From Rhyzopertha dominica (lineage: Eukaryota > Arthropoda > Insecta > Coleoptera > Bostrichidae), in the NCBI GenBank assembly GCA_025024175.1, contig QCXZ01000003.1, positions 40,262,257-40,326,256 of the forward strand: 64,000 nt of DNA. The letters are read 5' to 3'. Positions 46,673-58,157 of this stretch are shown one piece after another (the stretch's first letter is position 1; each line of letters begins with the position of its first letter). Both the position numbers and the translations under genes were made by a program. The notes beneath the pieces are model-generated. The model had not been told where the DNA came from and did no database searches. It worked only from the letters and a program-made list of their open reading frames with translations.

Positions 46673-46994
46673 TAGATTCTTTTCGAAGAACTCCATGCTG
46701 CACAATAAGGTGAGTTAACTGTACTGAAGAAACATTTTGTGGTCTCTTGCTTTCCTTGTAANTAGCTTTCTCACAGCCCTTAAAAGAGTTATAAAAAAGG
46801 TAAGTCTACATATAGCTGATTAACGTTAGATTACGGTTACCTATATCTATAGATAAAAGGACATGTAAATATTATTTTTACATGTTCCTTGTAAATGGTT
46901 TTACATAATTACTTGACCATTACTTGCATTATGTCGTTCTTCAATTGTTGAGGAGCTGTCGGATGTCTTAGATAACTTAGTCAATTAAGAAAGA

Positions 46995-47630
46995 GCGACG
47001 CTAATGTAATTAATAATTATTTTGGTCAAGTTTATAGGTGAACCTATTAGCGCTGACGTAGCTGAAAGCTCTGATGTGTTGTCTACAGTGCATGAATTTT
47101 TTAGATTCCGTCCCGTGGAAGAGCAGGATGTTTGCAGTTTAATTCATGGAATCAAGATATGGTTAGATTGTGTTGCGCCACTATCAACCCTTTCATTACA
47201 TATATTATCAATGATAGTCTTTCTTTGGAAATGCTTGGAAACAAGCTCTATTGCAACCTTTTCCAAAGACAACTGATCCTAGAGGCTTTGGTCTTGCATG
47301 ACTTTACCAAAGCATTTAACATTATAAATTATAGTATTCTCCTGATTATTTTGGATCACATTGACTTCGGTTATACTGCAGTTTAACTGATTTCAGATTA
47401 TTTAGAAAATAGTTCACAGTGTGTGTTGCTTGATGGGTAAAGAAGGTCTACTACGATTTCCATAAGAAGAGCATCAATTTTAAGGCTGGTACTTTTCTGT
47501 ATTTACACTTCTGGTCTTTTTCGCTGGTTCAATTACTGCAGATGATACCCAAATTTATTATTGGTTATTTATTTTGGTATGTTAACAGAACCCGATACAT
47601 TAATATCCAGTGATGCTTACGATTAGGTAT
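46995..47630 (+). pseudogene. LINE reverse transcriptase, 5' part (Jockey/CR1 type), interrupted
   Basis: VHEFFRFRPVEEQDVCSLIH, then GIK, is the block just before LINE fingers (F.F..V...DV...I..I). LEALVLHDFTKAFNIINYSI, then LLIILDHIDFG, is the catalytic LLDFSKAFDTINH..LL..L...G block, with its aspartates partly preserved. LENSSQCVLLDG matches the YL..R.Q.V..+G block, and LVLFCIYTSG corresponds to GPLLF..Y. Frames shift several times. The element continues at 48758 after a DNA transposon insertion. Confidence 0.8.
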
Positions 47631-47659
47631 GTATTTGTTTTTTTTATATAATTTGAATA

Positions 47660-48758
47660 TTAAGGGAGAGTAAGTATTGTTGTCATTTAATAAACAGTGC
47701 ACTAAATAATCTCAGCAACTTTCGCCGCAGCGCTCTTTATTTGTAAAAAATTCCGTCAAACGTCAAAACAAATAGTTACTTATAGTTTGTTGTCCCCAGG
47801 AACTAAGGAAGTAAGCAGTGACGTTTATTTTGATAACGATTTTTCATGCGTTGCCGTATCTAGCATTATGTTATGAAAAAATCCGCAATCGGAATCGTGT
47901 TTGTCAATTATGCCTGTTTTTTAAATATTAAAACGACTGGCGTAATTGTACGTACCACTTTGGGATAATTGTGCGCACCACTTTAGGGTAAAATGGTGCG
48001 CTGCACATCATCAGGTGCGTAAAGTTATACTCTGTGTAGCTGAATGACCTGCTCCCTGTTCGTGGATGCCTTGATCATACAAGCACAAGACGGTATAAAT
48101 ACTTGGTATCCGACCAACTTGAGACAGAAATACAGAATGGTACAACCATAAGAGAGGCTGCCAATTCCAATGCAAAAAGTGATGTTAGATGCATCCAAGA
48201 GGAAATATCGGGCAAAGCAACTTTCAAAAATACTTACGGCTGCCACTAACAAGAAGAAATTGGAAGCAGCTGACCGTAAAAAAAGAATAGCTGCTAAGAA
48301 AAAAAGTAGGTATGGCTGCTAGGTAACGTCTTAAATTAACCACTTCTAACAAACAAAACGACACAGCGAAAAAGTCAAGAAATATAAGAAAATAAGATGA
48401 AAAATAGCAACATTGGAATAAAGCGATCAGTCAGAACTGGAACACCAAGATCTGTGTGATGACCATGAATTGGATAAATAAACTATATTCTTAGTTCAAT
48501 TCGTGCTTATGTGTGGCCTGAAATGTATCACGTATGCGCACAATTACCCCACGGGTTGAGGTATTGTGCGCTTTTGGGATTATCGGTAGTTTATTTTTTA
48601 TATTCTACACCCACATGTCAGGTCGTCTCTTATCTTATACAATGAAACTTCACTATTTGGCGCTCATAGTAGAATAGATTTCAGCGCATTAACTGTAACG
48701 ATTTGATCACAGCAGCGAATTTGCCTTACTTGCGCACATTCCCCCCACTCTCCCTTAA
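47660..48758. mobile_element. DNA transposon inserted into the LINE
   Basis: TTAAGGGAGAGT at 47660-47671 is repeated in inverted form as ACTCTCCCTTAA at 48747-48758. The flanks fit either a TTAA or a TA target duplication. LINE coding sequence stops at its left edge and resumes at its right edge. Inside, the repeated phrases GTGCGCACCACTTT and GGTGCGC (47970-48005), and a short basic frame QLSKILTAATNKKKLEAADR (about 48215), look like the C-terminal tail of a pogo/jerky-type transposase. The superfamily is not certain. Confidence 0.62.
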
Positions 48759-49290
48759 CGCTTCTAAATCACCTGTCATTTATTTGGTAGGCGTAAACAA
48801 CAGATCGTCTTAAGTAAAAAGCTGTCTGTTAGTGATGTTTCTCGCATGCGCAATCTTGGTTCATTTATCGACAATGATTTGCGTTTTAAGCAAGATTTTA
48901 ATTGCAGATCTTTTCTGAACCTTTGCACTACTACTGCGCGATAATTTAGTGATATTCTCTTGCAACATTTTGCTGTTTTTGCTTATAAAGTTATATTATT
49001 CAAAACGTCTACTTACCTTTAGAAGATATGTGCAAAATACACATATTAACAACAAAATATTAACGCCGAAGGATCGACCTCCCTCTTTGGACTATCTTTT
49101 ACTTAATGTGTCGAATGTTTAAAACTCTGTTTCTGATGCTTTTAGAAAAATGACAATTATGAGTATTTCTCTTTTTCAGTTCCCCAATTAAATTTATTGT
49201 ATTATCTATGCATATGTAAACTGGAATAGAATTGATTATTATTCATATGCCAATAAATTTTCGATTTTATGATTAAAAAAGAGACTTCTT
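48759..49290 (+). pseudogene. LINE reverse transcriptase, 3' part after the insertion
   Basis: NASKSPVIYLVG (N..KS..+.+G), QIVLSKKLSVSDVSRMRNLG and SFIDNDLRFKQDFN (V.NLGV..D..L.F..H) are the expected order after the YADD region of Jockey/CR1 elements. Together with 46995-47630 it makes a single LINE copy split by the element at 47660-48758. Later sequence to 49290 is AT-rich and too decayed to read. Confidence 0.7.
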
Positions 49291-49299
49291 TCTTTTATA

Positions 49300-50118
49300 T
49301 TTGTTGTGATTTGCCAAAGAAGGACGAAGTAACCTTTTTGTTGTTCTAAACCCGTAATACTACGTACTTTCCAGAAAGTTATAGTTAATTTTGTGAATCT
49401 TACTAATACAATGGAATTCCATATAAAAAGAGCAAGTCAAAAGTGTTTTGCACTTGACATTCCAGGAGTAACTGTAAATTGTAATTATTTGAAATAATAA
49501 AATAAACAGCAAGGCAGGGATAATGTGCTTGCATTTCTCTTCATATCTTGTCTTGCAAATGCGTATTACATGTGAAATATACTGCTATGCTGTGTCTTTA
49601 AAGCACCAATGACTGAGGATTTGCTAACAATGCCAATGTCTGCAAGCATAATAACACAAACGTTGTCATTCCAATATCATTCTTTATGTCGCACTGATTC
49701 AATGATTAACATTTAAAAGCGCTTTGCTTAAAAAGCGATTGTAATGGCAGTACAAGCGTAGACATTATTAAATGTGAGTAAACACTGCATTACCTTTAAA
49801 ACTTCAAGACCCCGGAAAAGCATTCAAATAATCAGACATCGCTCATATTAAAATATATTGCAACTTCGTTTGAAATCTAGCGAAGAAATTCGCATGAGTA
49901 CCGTACCGTCAAAGCGATATGACAGACGCGACTAATTAACACTTAGACAAGATACCTAGAACAGTTTTAGGAATCTTGCCGTTAGATAAGGGCACAGCCT
50001 ATTTTATATACATATAAAGTATCCACAACCTACTTTATATGTTAGGAAAAATAAAGATAGATATACGTAACCAAGCATTTTGTTCGTATACTGAAACTGT
50101 TACCAAAAAGGAACGGCC
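49300..50118. other. No gene recognised
   Basis: AT-rich sequence. No domain or repeat end identified. Confidence 0.45.
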
Positions 50119-50122
50119 GCTA

Positions 50123-50480
50123 TTAGGCATTTTAGGATTACGTTATCCAACATGACTTCCGAGGTGCATCCAACACGCGCAATCCTTCGATTGCTATTTT
50201 ATAGTTAAATACGGTCACATATCCCAAAAAACCTACAGTTGACACTGCAATACTGCTGCCTTTAAGCAGGTCTAATTCAGTAACTCGTTCACGATAATGG
50301 TTCCTGAACAACTTGAATGATCCGAATCCACGCGATTGGTTGGACGATTTGAATTGAGTCGAATGTTCCAGCTCTAGTGGGTGACGTTAGCATTAAGTTA
50401 TGGGGTTTGTATGACAGCGGGTTAGAAGCTGCATCGTTTTGACAGGTGCCCCTCGACAGCCACTTCGAAAGTCACTTCAA
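50123..50480. mobile_element. Inverted-repeat element, copy 1 (3' end lost)
   Basis: Starts TTAGGCATTTTAGGATTACG and runs parallel to 51013-51507. Shared internal stretches include ACTTGAATGATCCGAATC, CGATTTGAATT, TTCCAGCTCTAG and GAAGCTGCATCGTTTTGA. The right terminal repeat is missing, since similarity stops at AAGTCAC. It has a large internal deletion relative to copy 2. Confidence 0.6.
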
Positions 50481-50803
50481 TTACAGTTACAATTTTGCCC
50501 GATATGTGCAACATTAAAAGGTTTTTCGTAAAGAAAAACAGTTCTGCAACATGATATCCTGTGCAGCTAGCCAGTATAAAAGTTTGAGTGAAAAAAATGG
50601 GCTTTTACAAGTAAAGAAAATTCTATTCACAACATGCTTTCAGTGGCGGGGGCCATTTTCCTTATTTTTGATTACTACATACCGTAGATATATGATAATA
50701 TGCCTCTGACCATCGGTGCCATTTGGCAACATTCTGGCTTATTACATACGATGTCTATCTTTTTCTTTGTCTAAGAAGTAACCACTCACTAAATTTAACA
50801 ATA

Positions 50804-51735
50804 GGCAAATTTACAATAGTGACAGGACATCTGACGGGAGATACATACAATATTAAGAACAGTACTTTAATGCTGGAAAAAGGCGCGATTGTTGTGTAAT
50901 AGGGCTGTTTTTGTTATATCGTATTAGCATTTTTAAATTGTGAGTAGTGGATATTATTAAGAAAAAGAGGATAAATGTAAATACAAAAAGCATGTGTGAT
51001 ATTATATTGTAATTAGGCTTTTTAAGATTACGTAATCCAATATGGCGTCCAGGGGGCAAAAAGCGCACGCATGGGACGCGCCTGCGAAACCCTGGAAACG
51101 GACGCGTGGCTGATAGAGTTGGGTCCTTCATGACCAAGTCGTTCAAATTGAATGACTCATGCCTTGATTTAGCTCACAGCTAATTAATCAGCGTCGTTCG
51201 TGCGTCGTACATGGTTAACGGCTGACGACAGCACACGACGAGAAAACAGCATGACAGCATATTTATATGCTGTGGCGAGACAGGAGAGACCGCTGTCACT
51301 TTCAATTCACGATCTTTATGAACGACTTGAATGATCCGAATCTACGCGATTGATTGAACGATTTTAATTTAATCGAATGTCCCAGCTCTAGCGACTGACG
51401 TTGGCATTAAGTAATGGGGTTTCTATGACAGCGCGCTCGAAGCTGCATCGTTTTGAAATTTGCCCCCTGGCAGTCGCTCAAAAGTCACGTGTTCTAAAAA
51501 GCCTAATAGTAATTTGCGGTTATGTGGTTAAGCGGTTATCACATAGGTTATTGCCACGAGTATGTTTTGGTTACCATTACTAGTTCCTTTGTAATAATTA
51601 TATTGAATATACTCGTTTGCGAACCCATCTGTTTCATTATGCGATATAGACGAGTATATTATAATAGCAAGTACTATTCATTTCCCGCCATTTGCAAAGA
51701 CACACTAGCGCCAACAACGGTCGATAAACTCTCCT
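50804..51735. repeat. Host repeat with an inserted element (filled site)
   Basis: 50804-51012 joined to 51508-51735 is collinear with 58158-58604 (GACGGGAGATACAT, AAGAACAGTACTTTAAT, TTGTTATATCGTATTAGCAT, AAGCGGTTATCACATAGGTT, AAACTCTCCTAT). The intervening 495 bp are absent from the second copy. The TGTGGTTAAGCGGTTATCAC stretch resembles a pol III A-box, so the family could be SINE-like, but a B-box is not convincing. Confidence 0.75.
51013..51507. mobile_element. Inverted-repeat transposon, copy 2 (complete)
   Basis: TTAGGCTTTTTAAGATTACG at the left and the complement of the right end (TTAGGCTTTTTAGAACACGT) form imperfect terminal repeats of about 50 bp, extending to GGGGGCAAA on both sides. 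Removing the element joins the flanks into exactly the sequence seen at the empty site near 58372. Target duplication is at most 3 AT-rich bases. Superfamily not assigned; no transposase. Confidence 0.75.
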
Positions 51736-52074
51736 ATTAGCTTATCGGACGCGGGAAACTTAATTTGAATCGCGGATTTTGTGCTCAACATATAGATGTC
51801 AGAATTTGACAGCTCGTTTATAAAACATCAGTTGTAATATTTATTTTTTTATTAGAAAAATTTTAGTCTTACTAAATATGAAGACTCCAAGAATAATCGA
51901 CTGATATTTCGTTTCAATTTTTCCATCCGCGTCTATTGTATTCCACGGATTTATAAATCGAAATACCTACCTATATACTTTCCGACGGATTTATTTACAT
52001 CATTATCAGTTTTGCCAAACTGCGCAAAAAATAGACGCACATAATTTGCTTTTCTATGAATATGTAACATCGGG

Positions 52075-52345
52075 AGCATACGCCGCTGGCTGGGGCTTAC
52101 TTGGATCGAAGCCCCTGAAATTACGTTTTGATCCCTGGGTTTCCCCGAATTAGCGAAGTGCGTTGTGCACCCGTTTCTTGAGAAGAAGGATGCAACGCAA
52201 ATGAGACTGGGCGAGAATACTAAGTTTTGTTCGACTGCAGCAGGATTGGAGACGAACTTAATTGATCCGAAGTTCGGAACGTTTAACGGTTTTAGCGAGA
52301 AGTTAAACTGTCACCAGCTGCAGTGAACAAATTACTGGTGTAAAA
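52075..52345. other. Base-balanced unique block, candidate conserved non-coding element
   Basis: Complex sequence from CATACGCCGCTGGCTGGGGC to the GAGAAGTTAAACTG region, with no open frame of note and no repeat ends. It stands out from AT-rich flanks. Candidate regulatory element by composition only. Confidence 0.22.
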
Positions 52346-52349
52346 AGTA

Positions 52350-55300
52350 TACGGAAAACTACGGTAGATTGCACGGGAGCATTCAAGACGTTTTCTGTTG
52401 TTACTCAATTAGAACGATTTTGCGTATTAAAATGCACTAATAAGGGACCTACCATAACGGCGCGGCGGGGCGTTTGTAGGTTGTAGGTGACTATAGTGTT
52501 ATACTCCTATATTGTATTTTATTGGTTTGGTATTTCCACCCCAAGACTTGTAGCGCTTTAGCTGACATTATTAGCTGACTGCGAAAAGTCAAGATATTTT
52601 GCTTCTTAGCAGCTTTTGTTTGTACAATTGCCGATATCAAGTGTGACGAACCGTATTAGTATCCCTAAATTAACATTACAGTAAAGTGATCTGTAATATT
52701 CAGCACTAGAATATCAAACAAATAAACGACAAGGATAAGAACAACAAAAAACAATCAGAACGACAAAAAACTATTCACTTTAACGATCTGAAAAATCTGC
52801 AGTGTCTTCATTAACTACGATAGTTATCGGATTAATTCCTTCTACTAAAATTGCTCATTCCACATTTCTTTTACCTTTCTAACGCTATATCAATTTTTTT
52901 ATGCGTTAGCTTTAGTAACGTTTGGCATTGGCGCAAATTAATTCATTTGCAGCCACCTGGCAATGATATGGAGAGAGACGTAAAACTTCCTAACCACTAA
53001 TTCGTTAAAGTTGGTCAATTACGCGTTTATTTTTCCTTTGTGCACTTAAGCTATATTATGAGATCAGATTTAACTGAGGTAGAGTCAAAATCAATGTCAT
53101 CAGTTAACCACTGTATAATGGTTGTAAATGGAAAACAATGATATGTTTCCATCATTTTTTTTTCTTGCGTACCCTTTGTTGATATATCTTGCCATGACTT
53201 TCCAACGGCTCCAGAAAATACCCTGGTGTTATAGAAAAAAATATTACCTATCTACATCCTACATCTCTTAAAAAGGGTGATACCAAATTCTTAATGTATT
53301 TTACTACTTTCTAAAAGAAAGTGGCTTGCATAGCAATTTATTTCACAAGAAAAGAAATATTAAAATTGAAATCATTATTTTGAAATATTTTCACAATAAT
53401 GTAACTTGTGTGCAGCAGATATGTTATATAGGGTGTTCCGAATTTCCAGTTTAATGTATTGATCAACATATGTGATTTTTGGTTTTCTGCGAAATCTTGC
53501 CGTATATGTGCCGATGTAGTGAGCACTTGCCGCCCTCTAACTAGAATGCTTTATAAAATATACATCTTTTATCATGATTTAAAAAATTATCTATAAACAG
53601 CAGTAAATCGTAAAATGTCTTCTCGAGTTCAAAATACTCACGCAGCATAACTGCCATTTCTTGAACTTGCAAATTTAACCTTTATAGGTATAATAAAATC
53701 CCACAGTCTTGAAAAAGAATGACTGAATGATAAAAACTTAGTAGAATGCAGTACATAACTCACGCAAATACTAGTTTAAATAGACAGCGGGAAAATGAAA
53801 GAACTGCAATACGCATACTTGACAGATGACAAATGTCAGGCCAGGTTAGCTTAGGTCAGGTTTTCTCTATGGATACATAAACAGAAACGACATAGGCCCA
53901 CGCTACTGATTCCAATCCAAGACGTTCGTGTTTAAGTCCGTTCTTGTCAAACTCAGGCAACGCATGCAGTTTTAACATTGACGTTCTATATTACTTAAAA
54001 TACATATACAAGTATTTTACGTATACACGTTCTATTTAATGTCGCATTCTCTCAAAGAGTGATCGGCAAAGACAGTTGAGTTATAGTATGGTATGCCTCT
54101 TATCGCGAATAGATGAGGTCATTAAGAAGTTACGAATGAAAGGCACCAGCTTTAAGAATAAAAAGTTAGAAATAGAAGTACGAAATGCGTTCAGTTTTGA
54201 TTCACTTTTTAGGTAAAAACGGTTATAAATAGTAATTATAGATTTCAATAATTGGTGTCAAAGAAAATATTTAGATAACTGGTTTTTTGAACAGAGTATT
54301 TAGCGGCTACAATTAGAACTTGCTATTTAAATAACAGGATTTCTTCTACCATGTACACTTTACTATTTAGCTTATTTACTTCTGGTTTAAACTGAAGGGT
54401 ATAAAGAACCTTAATCGCTCGAAATTGAAATTACTTCTTGAAAAAAAAGAAACCAAGGACATGGCTTTGTGCGAATTTATAGAGGCAAATGTTACAGGTA
54501 TCATATTGCATTCGTGGTTTGTATTGGACTTCTTAATTGAGGCTATCGTTTCATCAACAACAATGTAGGTATTAGTACACCTGTCAACTATTTAAGCGTA
54601 TTTTGACAATTTAAATTTTTCTGCTTTATATTACAAGAATCCCCTAATAGCGTACCTACTTAGTGTCATACTTAGCGTAAAGTCATCTATTGTTTAAGAT
54701 ACAATACCCCTTCCTTTGGGACTGCTTGGGCTTTCTATAATAGTTCCGCTTACATGCTCCGTTGCCTTGCTGGTTTGCGACCCATTTGGAAGCCACAATT
54801 TAACATTGCGACACCGAGCGTATATTCAGGATTGCAAGTTTGTTATTCGTTGTGTACCTACATAACATTGACCAAGAGTGTGGTCTAACATGTAATTGCG
54901 TTAGGAAAAAGCGGATTTTTAACTTAAATTCTTTATCAACTTCAATTGACTTGTGAGAGGTTAAACTCAATAAAAGATGAACCATTACCAAGTGTTATAA
55001 TTATTATAAATATCTTTATTCACACATTACGCACTAAACTACAATTAATGCTACTAATTTAACTCAACACTAATTAAAACACTACAGGTCACTTATATTC
55101 ACTTGCTAGTACTTAAATCGCTTTTTTCGCTTGATCTCCGCTTATATTTTTCAAATCAGACTCGCTTCCCGCACTGGTTGCTGCGCTTTGTATGGTAGGT
55201 TCCGCGAGCTTCGCGATTGGCCTAGAGCCTTCGATCATCATTGAGCACTTTTCGACCTATCGATAAAAAGTCATCATCAGTCTGGTTGCCTAACCAACAA

Positions 55301-55430
55301 GCATTGATTCCCCTCTATCTCTATCTATTAATGTTATATAAACGAATTATTTTCGTTTAATTCAGGCACTTGTGTTTCGTAAACTTTTTCATATAGGCAT
55401 CAAAAAAGTTTTCATCCACACTATCATGGT
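52350..55430. other. No gene recognised
   Basis: Mostly AT-rich sequence. Small frames (53338-53526 -, 54800-54991 -) have no recognisable domain. The stretch 54990-55340 has an LTR-like look (AT-rich start, base-balanced centre, short TGTTATA phrases near both ends), but no coding partner or duplicate was seen. Confidence 0.35.
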
Positions 55431-55435
55431 AGTCG

Positions 55436-55686
55436 TTGTTCTTTGAAGAAGGTGAAAATAAATTTTTCGCTTCCTCAAAACATCCCATTGTTCTACCAGT
55501 ATGCATGACAATGTGTCTTCTCACATGGCTCGTTTTATTCAGGATGTTGGAAGCACCGTTGTCTCGTTTACATGGAAATTTTATAAAAAAGATCCCAAAA
55601 CAGATGTGCTTTCTTGGATAGCTTCTGTATTCCCATCACCACGAAATAATTTACGAACCACTGGGACACATTTTACTCGTATATGA
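55436..55686 (+). pseudogene. Possible Tc1-like transposase fragment
   Basis: MHDNVSSHMARFIQDVGS (frame from 55501) is reminiscent of the catalytic (H)DNA..H.A..V.D.L block of Tc1/mariner transposases. The expected W...SPDLNPIE block does not follow clearly, the two overlapping 61-codon frames disagree, and no terminal repeats were found. A tentative assignment. Confidence 0.35.
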
Positions 55687-56484
55687 CAAGATTGCTTAGC
55701 GCTACAATAAAATATTACAGAAATTCGCTTCGGAACTGGCAGGGTACATTATAGTTACAAAGCGATTCACCTAATACACGGAATATGGGCTGAAATAACC
55801 ACTCCATAACAGATGTTTCTCCGTTTTAAAAGATTGTTTTCTGCATACGTTATGAAAGCATAGAACAGACCGTATTATAACTCACACTGGAAAAAGTCAA
55901 TGGTGATTACTATATCAGCAAGAACTTTTTGCCTGTTACAATTTCCCGATGAGCACCTTCAATTAGCAAAGGACGAATGGATATTTTGATCAATAATTAT
56001 TATCAATTATTAGTTATAATTGATTAGTTAATTATTAAAATGCTTATAAAACGACTTGCTTGATTAGGTATTGCTTTAAAAATGCACTTGGGGACTCACT
56101 TGTCTTGAGTCTGCATCTATGTATATTATGAGAAGTTTCTGGCAATTATATAGAGGAACTCCAGCAATTAACCCAGCGGAGTAGCATGCTATGCCGAAAA
56201 ACTGGTGGGATAAAAAATTGTCTTTATATTCATTGAAATAATATTTATTTATGTGACCTCCGTTAATCGACACAAACCTTATATACGAGAATTATAATGT
56301 GGATGATACCATGCCATCTGGTGGCAATACGGTATCTGTGGGAAACTAATCTGAACGGCAGCCCATCATGCTGTGGGCGTTTAAAACCGGTAGAGCTTCC
56401 CAACGACGATTTCTGCAAGGAGTGCAGCTCTCAAACATAATAATAACAAAATTATGTCTATGCCTTCAAGCCTGCGGACTATAG

Positions 56485-56526
56485 CTGTGCTGAAGAGGCT
56501 TTATAAGCCGAAACAGCTGTCCACAG
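56485..56526 (+). ncRNA. Hammerhead ribozyme 1 of a tandem pair (intact core)
   Basis: Stem I CTGTG (56485-56489) with CACAG (56522-56526), 5 bp perfect. Core CTGAAGA (56490-56496) fits CUGANGA. Stem II GGCTT-TAT-AAGCC (56497-56509), 5 bp perfect. GAAA (56510-56513). Stem III is the palindrome ACAG/CTGT with no loop. Cleavage triplet GTC ends at 56521. All conserved positions are present. The loopless stem III implies a dimeric or double-hammerhead fold. Confidence 0.88.
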
Positions 56527-56762
56527 ATTGTTTTGACGCAGGCGACAGGGCATAGACATAATTTTGTTATTATTATGCTCGAGAACTGCACTCTTTGCAG
56601 AAATCNTCGTTGGGAACGTCTGCCGGTTTTAAACGCCCACAGCATAGTGGGCTGCCGTTCAGATTAGTTCTCAAAGAGACGAGTGGATGATACCGTATTG
56701 CCACTAGATGGCATGTTGTCATCCACGTTACAATTCTTGCATACGCATCGTTTACCTTGGCG

Positions 56763-56770
56763 TATATAAG
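56763..56770 (+). promoter_or_regulatory. TATA-like box upstream of hammerhead 2
   Basis: TATATAAG followed by GGAAGCCAG. Transcription starting about 30 nt downstream would begin near 56793-56800, about 15 nt before stem I of the second ribozyme, which suits a pseudo-LTR promoter. Motif match only. Confidence 0.4.
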
Positions 56771-56812
56771 GGAAGCCAGATCTATGCAGTGTTGTCTGTT
56801 TTGGGACTATAG

Positions 56813-56854
56813 CTGTGCTGAGGAGGCTTTATAAGCCGAAACAGCTGTCCACAT
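56813..56854 (+). ncRNA. Hammerhead ribozyme 2 of the tandem pair (intact core)
   Basis: CTGTG (56813-56817), core CTGAGGA (56818-56824, N7 is G), stem II GGCTT-TAT-AAGCC (56825-56837), GAAA (56838-56841), loopless stem III ACAG/CTGT, cleavage triplet GTC ending at 56849, then CACAT giving 4 bp with the stem I arm. The core differs from copy 1 only at the variable position. Confidence 0.88.
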
Positions 56855-57539
56855 ATTGTTTTGGCGCAGGCGACAAGGCATAGACATAATTTTGTTATTA
56901 CAAACTTTATATAATTTTTAGATGTATCCAACTCATAGTAAACTTTCTTTGTCCGGTTCATTAATAACATGAATGCTTACGGAATATCTGTAGAAAAATG
57001 TCTGTAAGAGAAGGAAACTTCGGACCACGGCATAACAGCTCAGAAAATAACAGTAGAAGAATAATGTATTCGTGAAATCCCTTAGTTTTAATTGCTTGGT
57101 TAGTAGTCAGTACATGAGTAATAAGCTATTTTGTATTTTGTATTTGTATTTTGTATTTGACACGGTTTTGCTGGTTTTGTCTTACAATAACCGATTAAGT
57201 AATTACTCTTGATTCCTTAAGTTTTTGCAAGAAGGCATCAGATAGACGCGGTTTTCTGCTCTCTTGCTGCATAAAAACAACGTAGACATTGACAATGAAC
57301 TCCGGGCAAGGAATAAAGGGTATTTTATTTTCGCTTTTTGGATTGTCCAAAAACTGAAAGCGAAGGATTATTGATAGGAAGGCAGTTTAATTGTTACTTA
57401 TGGTTATTGTTCCTTAGATGCCTATGCTCGCGTACTAAGATACGTATTTAAATTTGTGCAGGAAATATAGTGCAGCACTACAACGCTAATAATGTAATGC
57501 TAGATATCTACATATCAATGCGAATCAGTTCAAATTTAA

Positions 57540-57940
57540 GCAGAGCAAATGCGACTCCGTCCAAGTCGTGGACGTCTTTTATCCCAAGAGCATCGGTCGT
57601 GTCATCACGATGACGTTTTATCAGCAGACGGGAGCGGATGCGCTTCGTGATTGCTTCATCCGTTTGCTAATGGATATTTCTTTTGAGACAATTGGACCGA
57701 CGTTCGACGTTCCTCTAAAAGTCTTTGTGAATCCGGGCTTTATAAGCTCCAGCAGTCGACTGTGAAAGCGACTATATACCTAACTCTTCTCGTTACGGAT
57801 CGAGAAGTGCTAGGGCATGTTCCGTTGGCGAAATCTCGTTTACGAGGCATATAATTTTAAATGGAGATGGTTCGGGGAGAACCTACGTTTATGAATTAGA
57901 CGTGGCAACAGTGTGGACTAATAATAATTCTTTATGCTAT
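57540..57940 (+). other. Base-balanced block with a 65-codon frame, unassigned
   Basis: Less AT-rich than its flanks. A frame at 57568-57765 (MDVFYPKSIGRVITMTFYQQ onward) and protein-like phrases in another frame downstream (GDGSGRTYVYELDVATVWT, about 57855) hint at a decayed mobile-element ORF or a host exon, but I recognise no family and see no consistent splice sites. Confidence 0.25.
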
Positions 57941-58157
57941 AGTATTACGGTTTCTTTTCTTTGTTGGTGACTTTGACCGTTATTACAATAAATGCTATAT
58001 ACAGGTATGTCGGGCATTTCTTTATTTTTAGAAGGAGCAGATACTCCAGTTTGTAATGCCACCTTTCGCGGCAGTGTTGATGGCTCCATCTGCCACTTTT
58101 GTTACACTTCATTCCTGTCAGAATTTTTCGTCTAGACATTTAACTGTACTTTGATTA

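Larger units (their letters stand above)
56294..56905 (+). mobile_element. Hammerhead-bearing tandem and inverted element (Penelope pseudo-LTR or retrozyme-like)
   Basis: Two intact hammerheads (56485 and 56813) bound a 328-nt monomer (56522-56849). Each is followed by GCAGGCGACA, then GGCATAGACATAATTTTGTT. An inverted arm at 56294-56464 matches the reverse complement of about 56549-56731 over about 170 bp (phrases GCCATCT, GGCAATACGGTATC, CTGAACGGCAGCCCA, GTGGGCGTTTAAAACCGG). The first ribozyme sits in the spacer of a large hairpin. A TATATAAG box stands 50 nt before the second ribozyme. No protein is encoded. Pseudo-LTRs of Penelope-like elements and metazoan retrozymes both have this plan. 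Confidence 0.75.

Noticed and set aside
55230..55285. Minus-strand hammerhead-like CTGATGA...GAAA
   Set aside because: Stem II would be only 3 bp around a very long loop, and no cleavage triplet or stem I follows GAAA.
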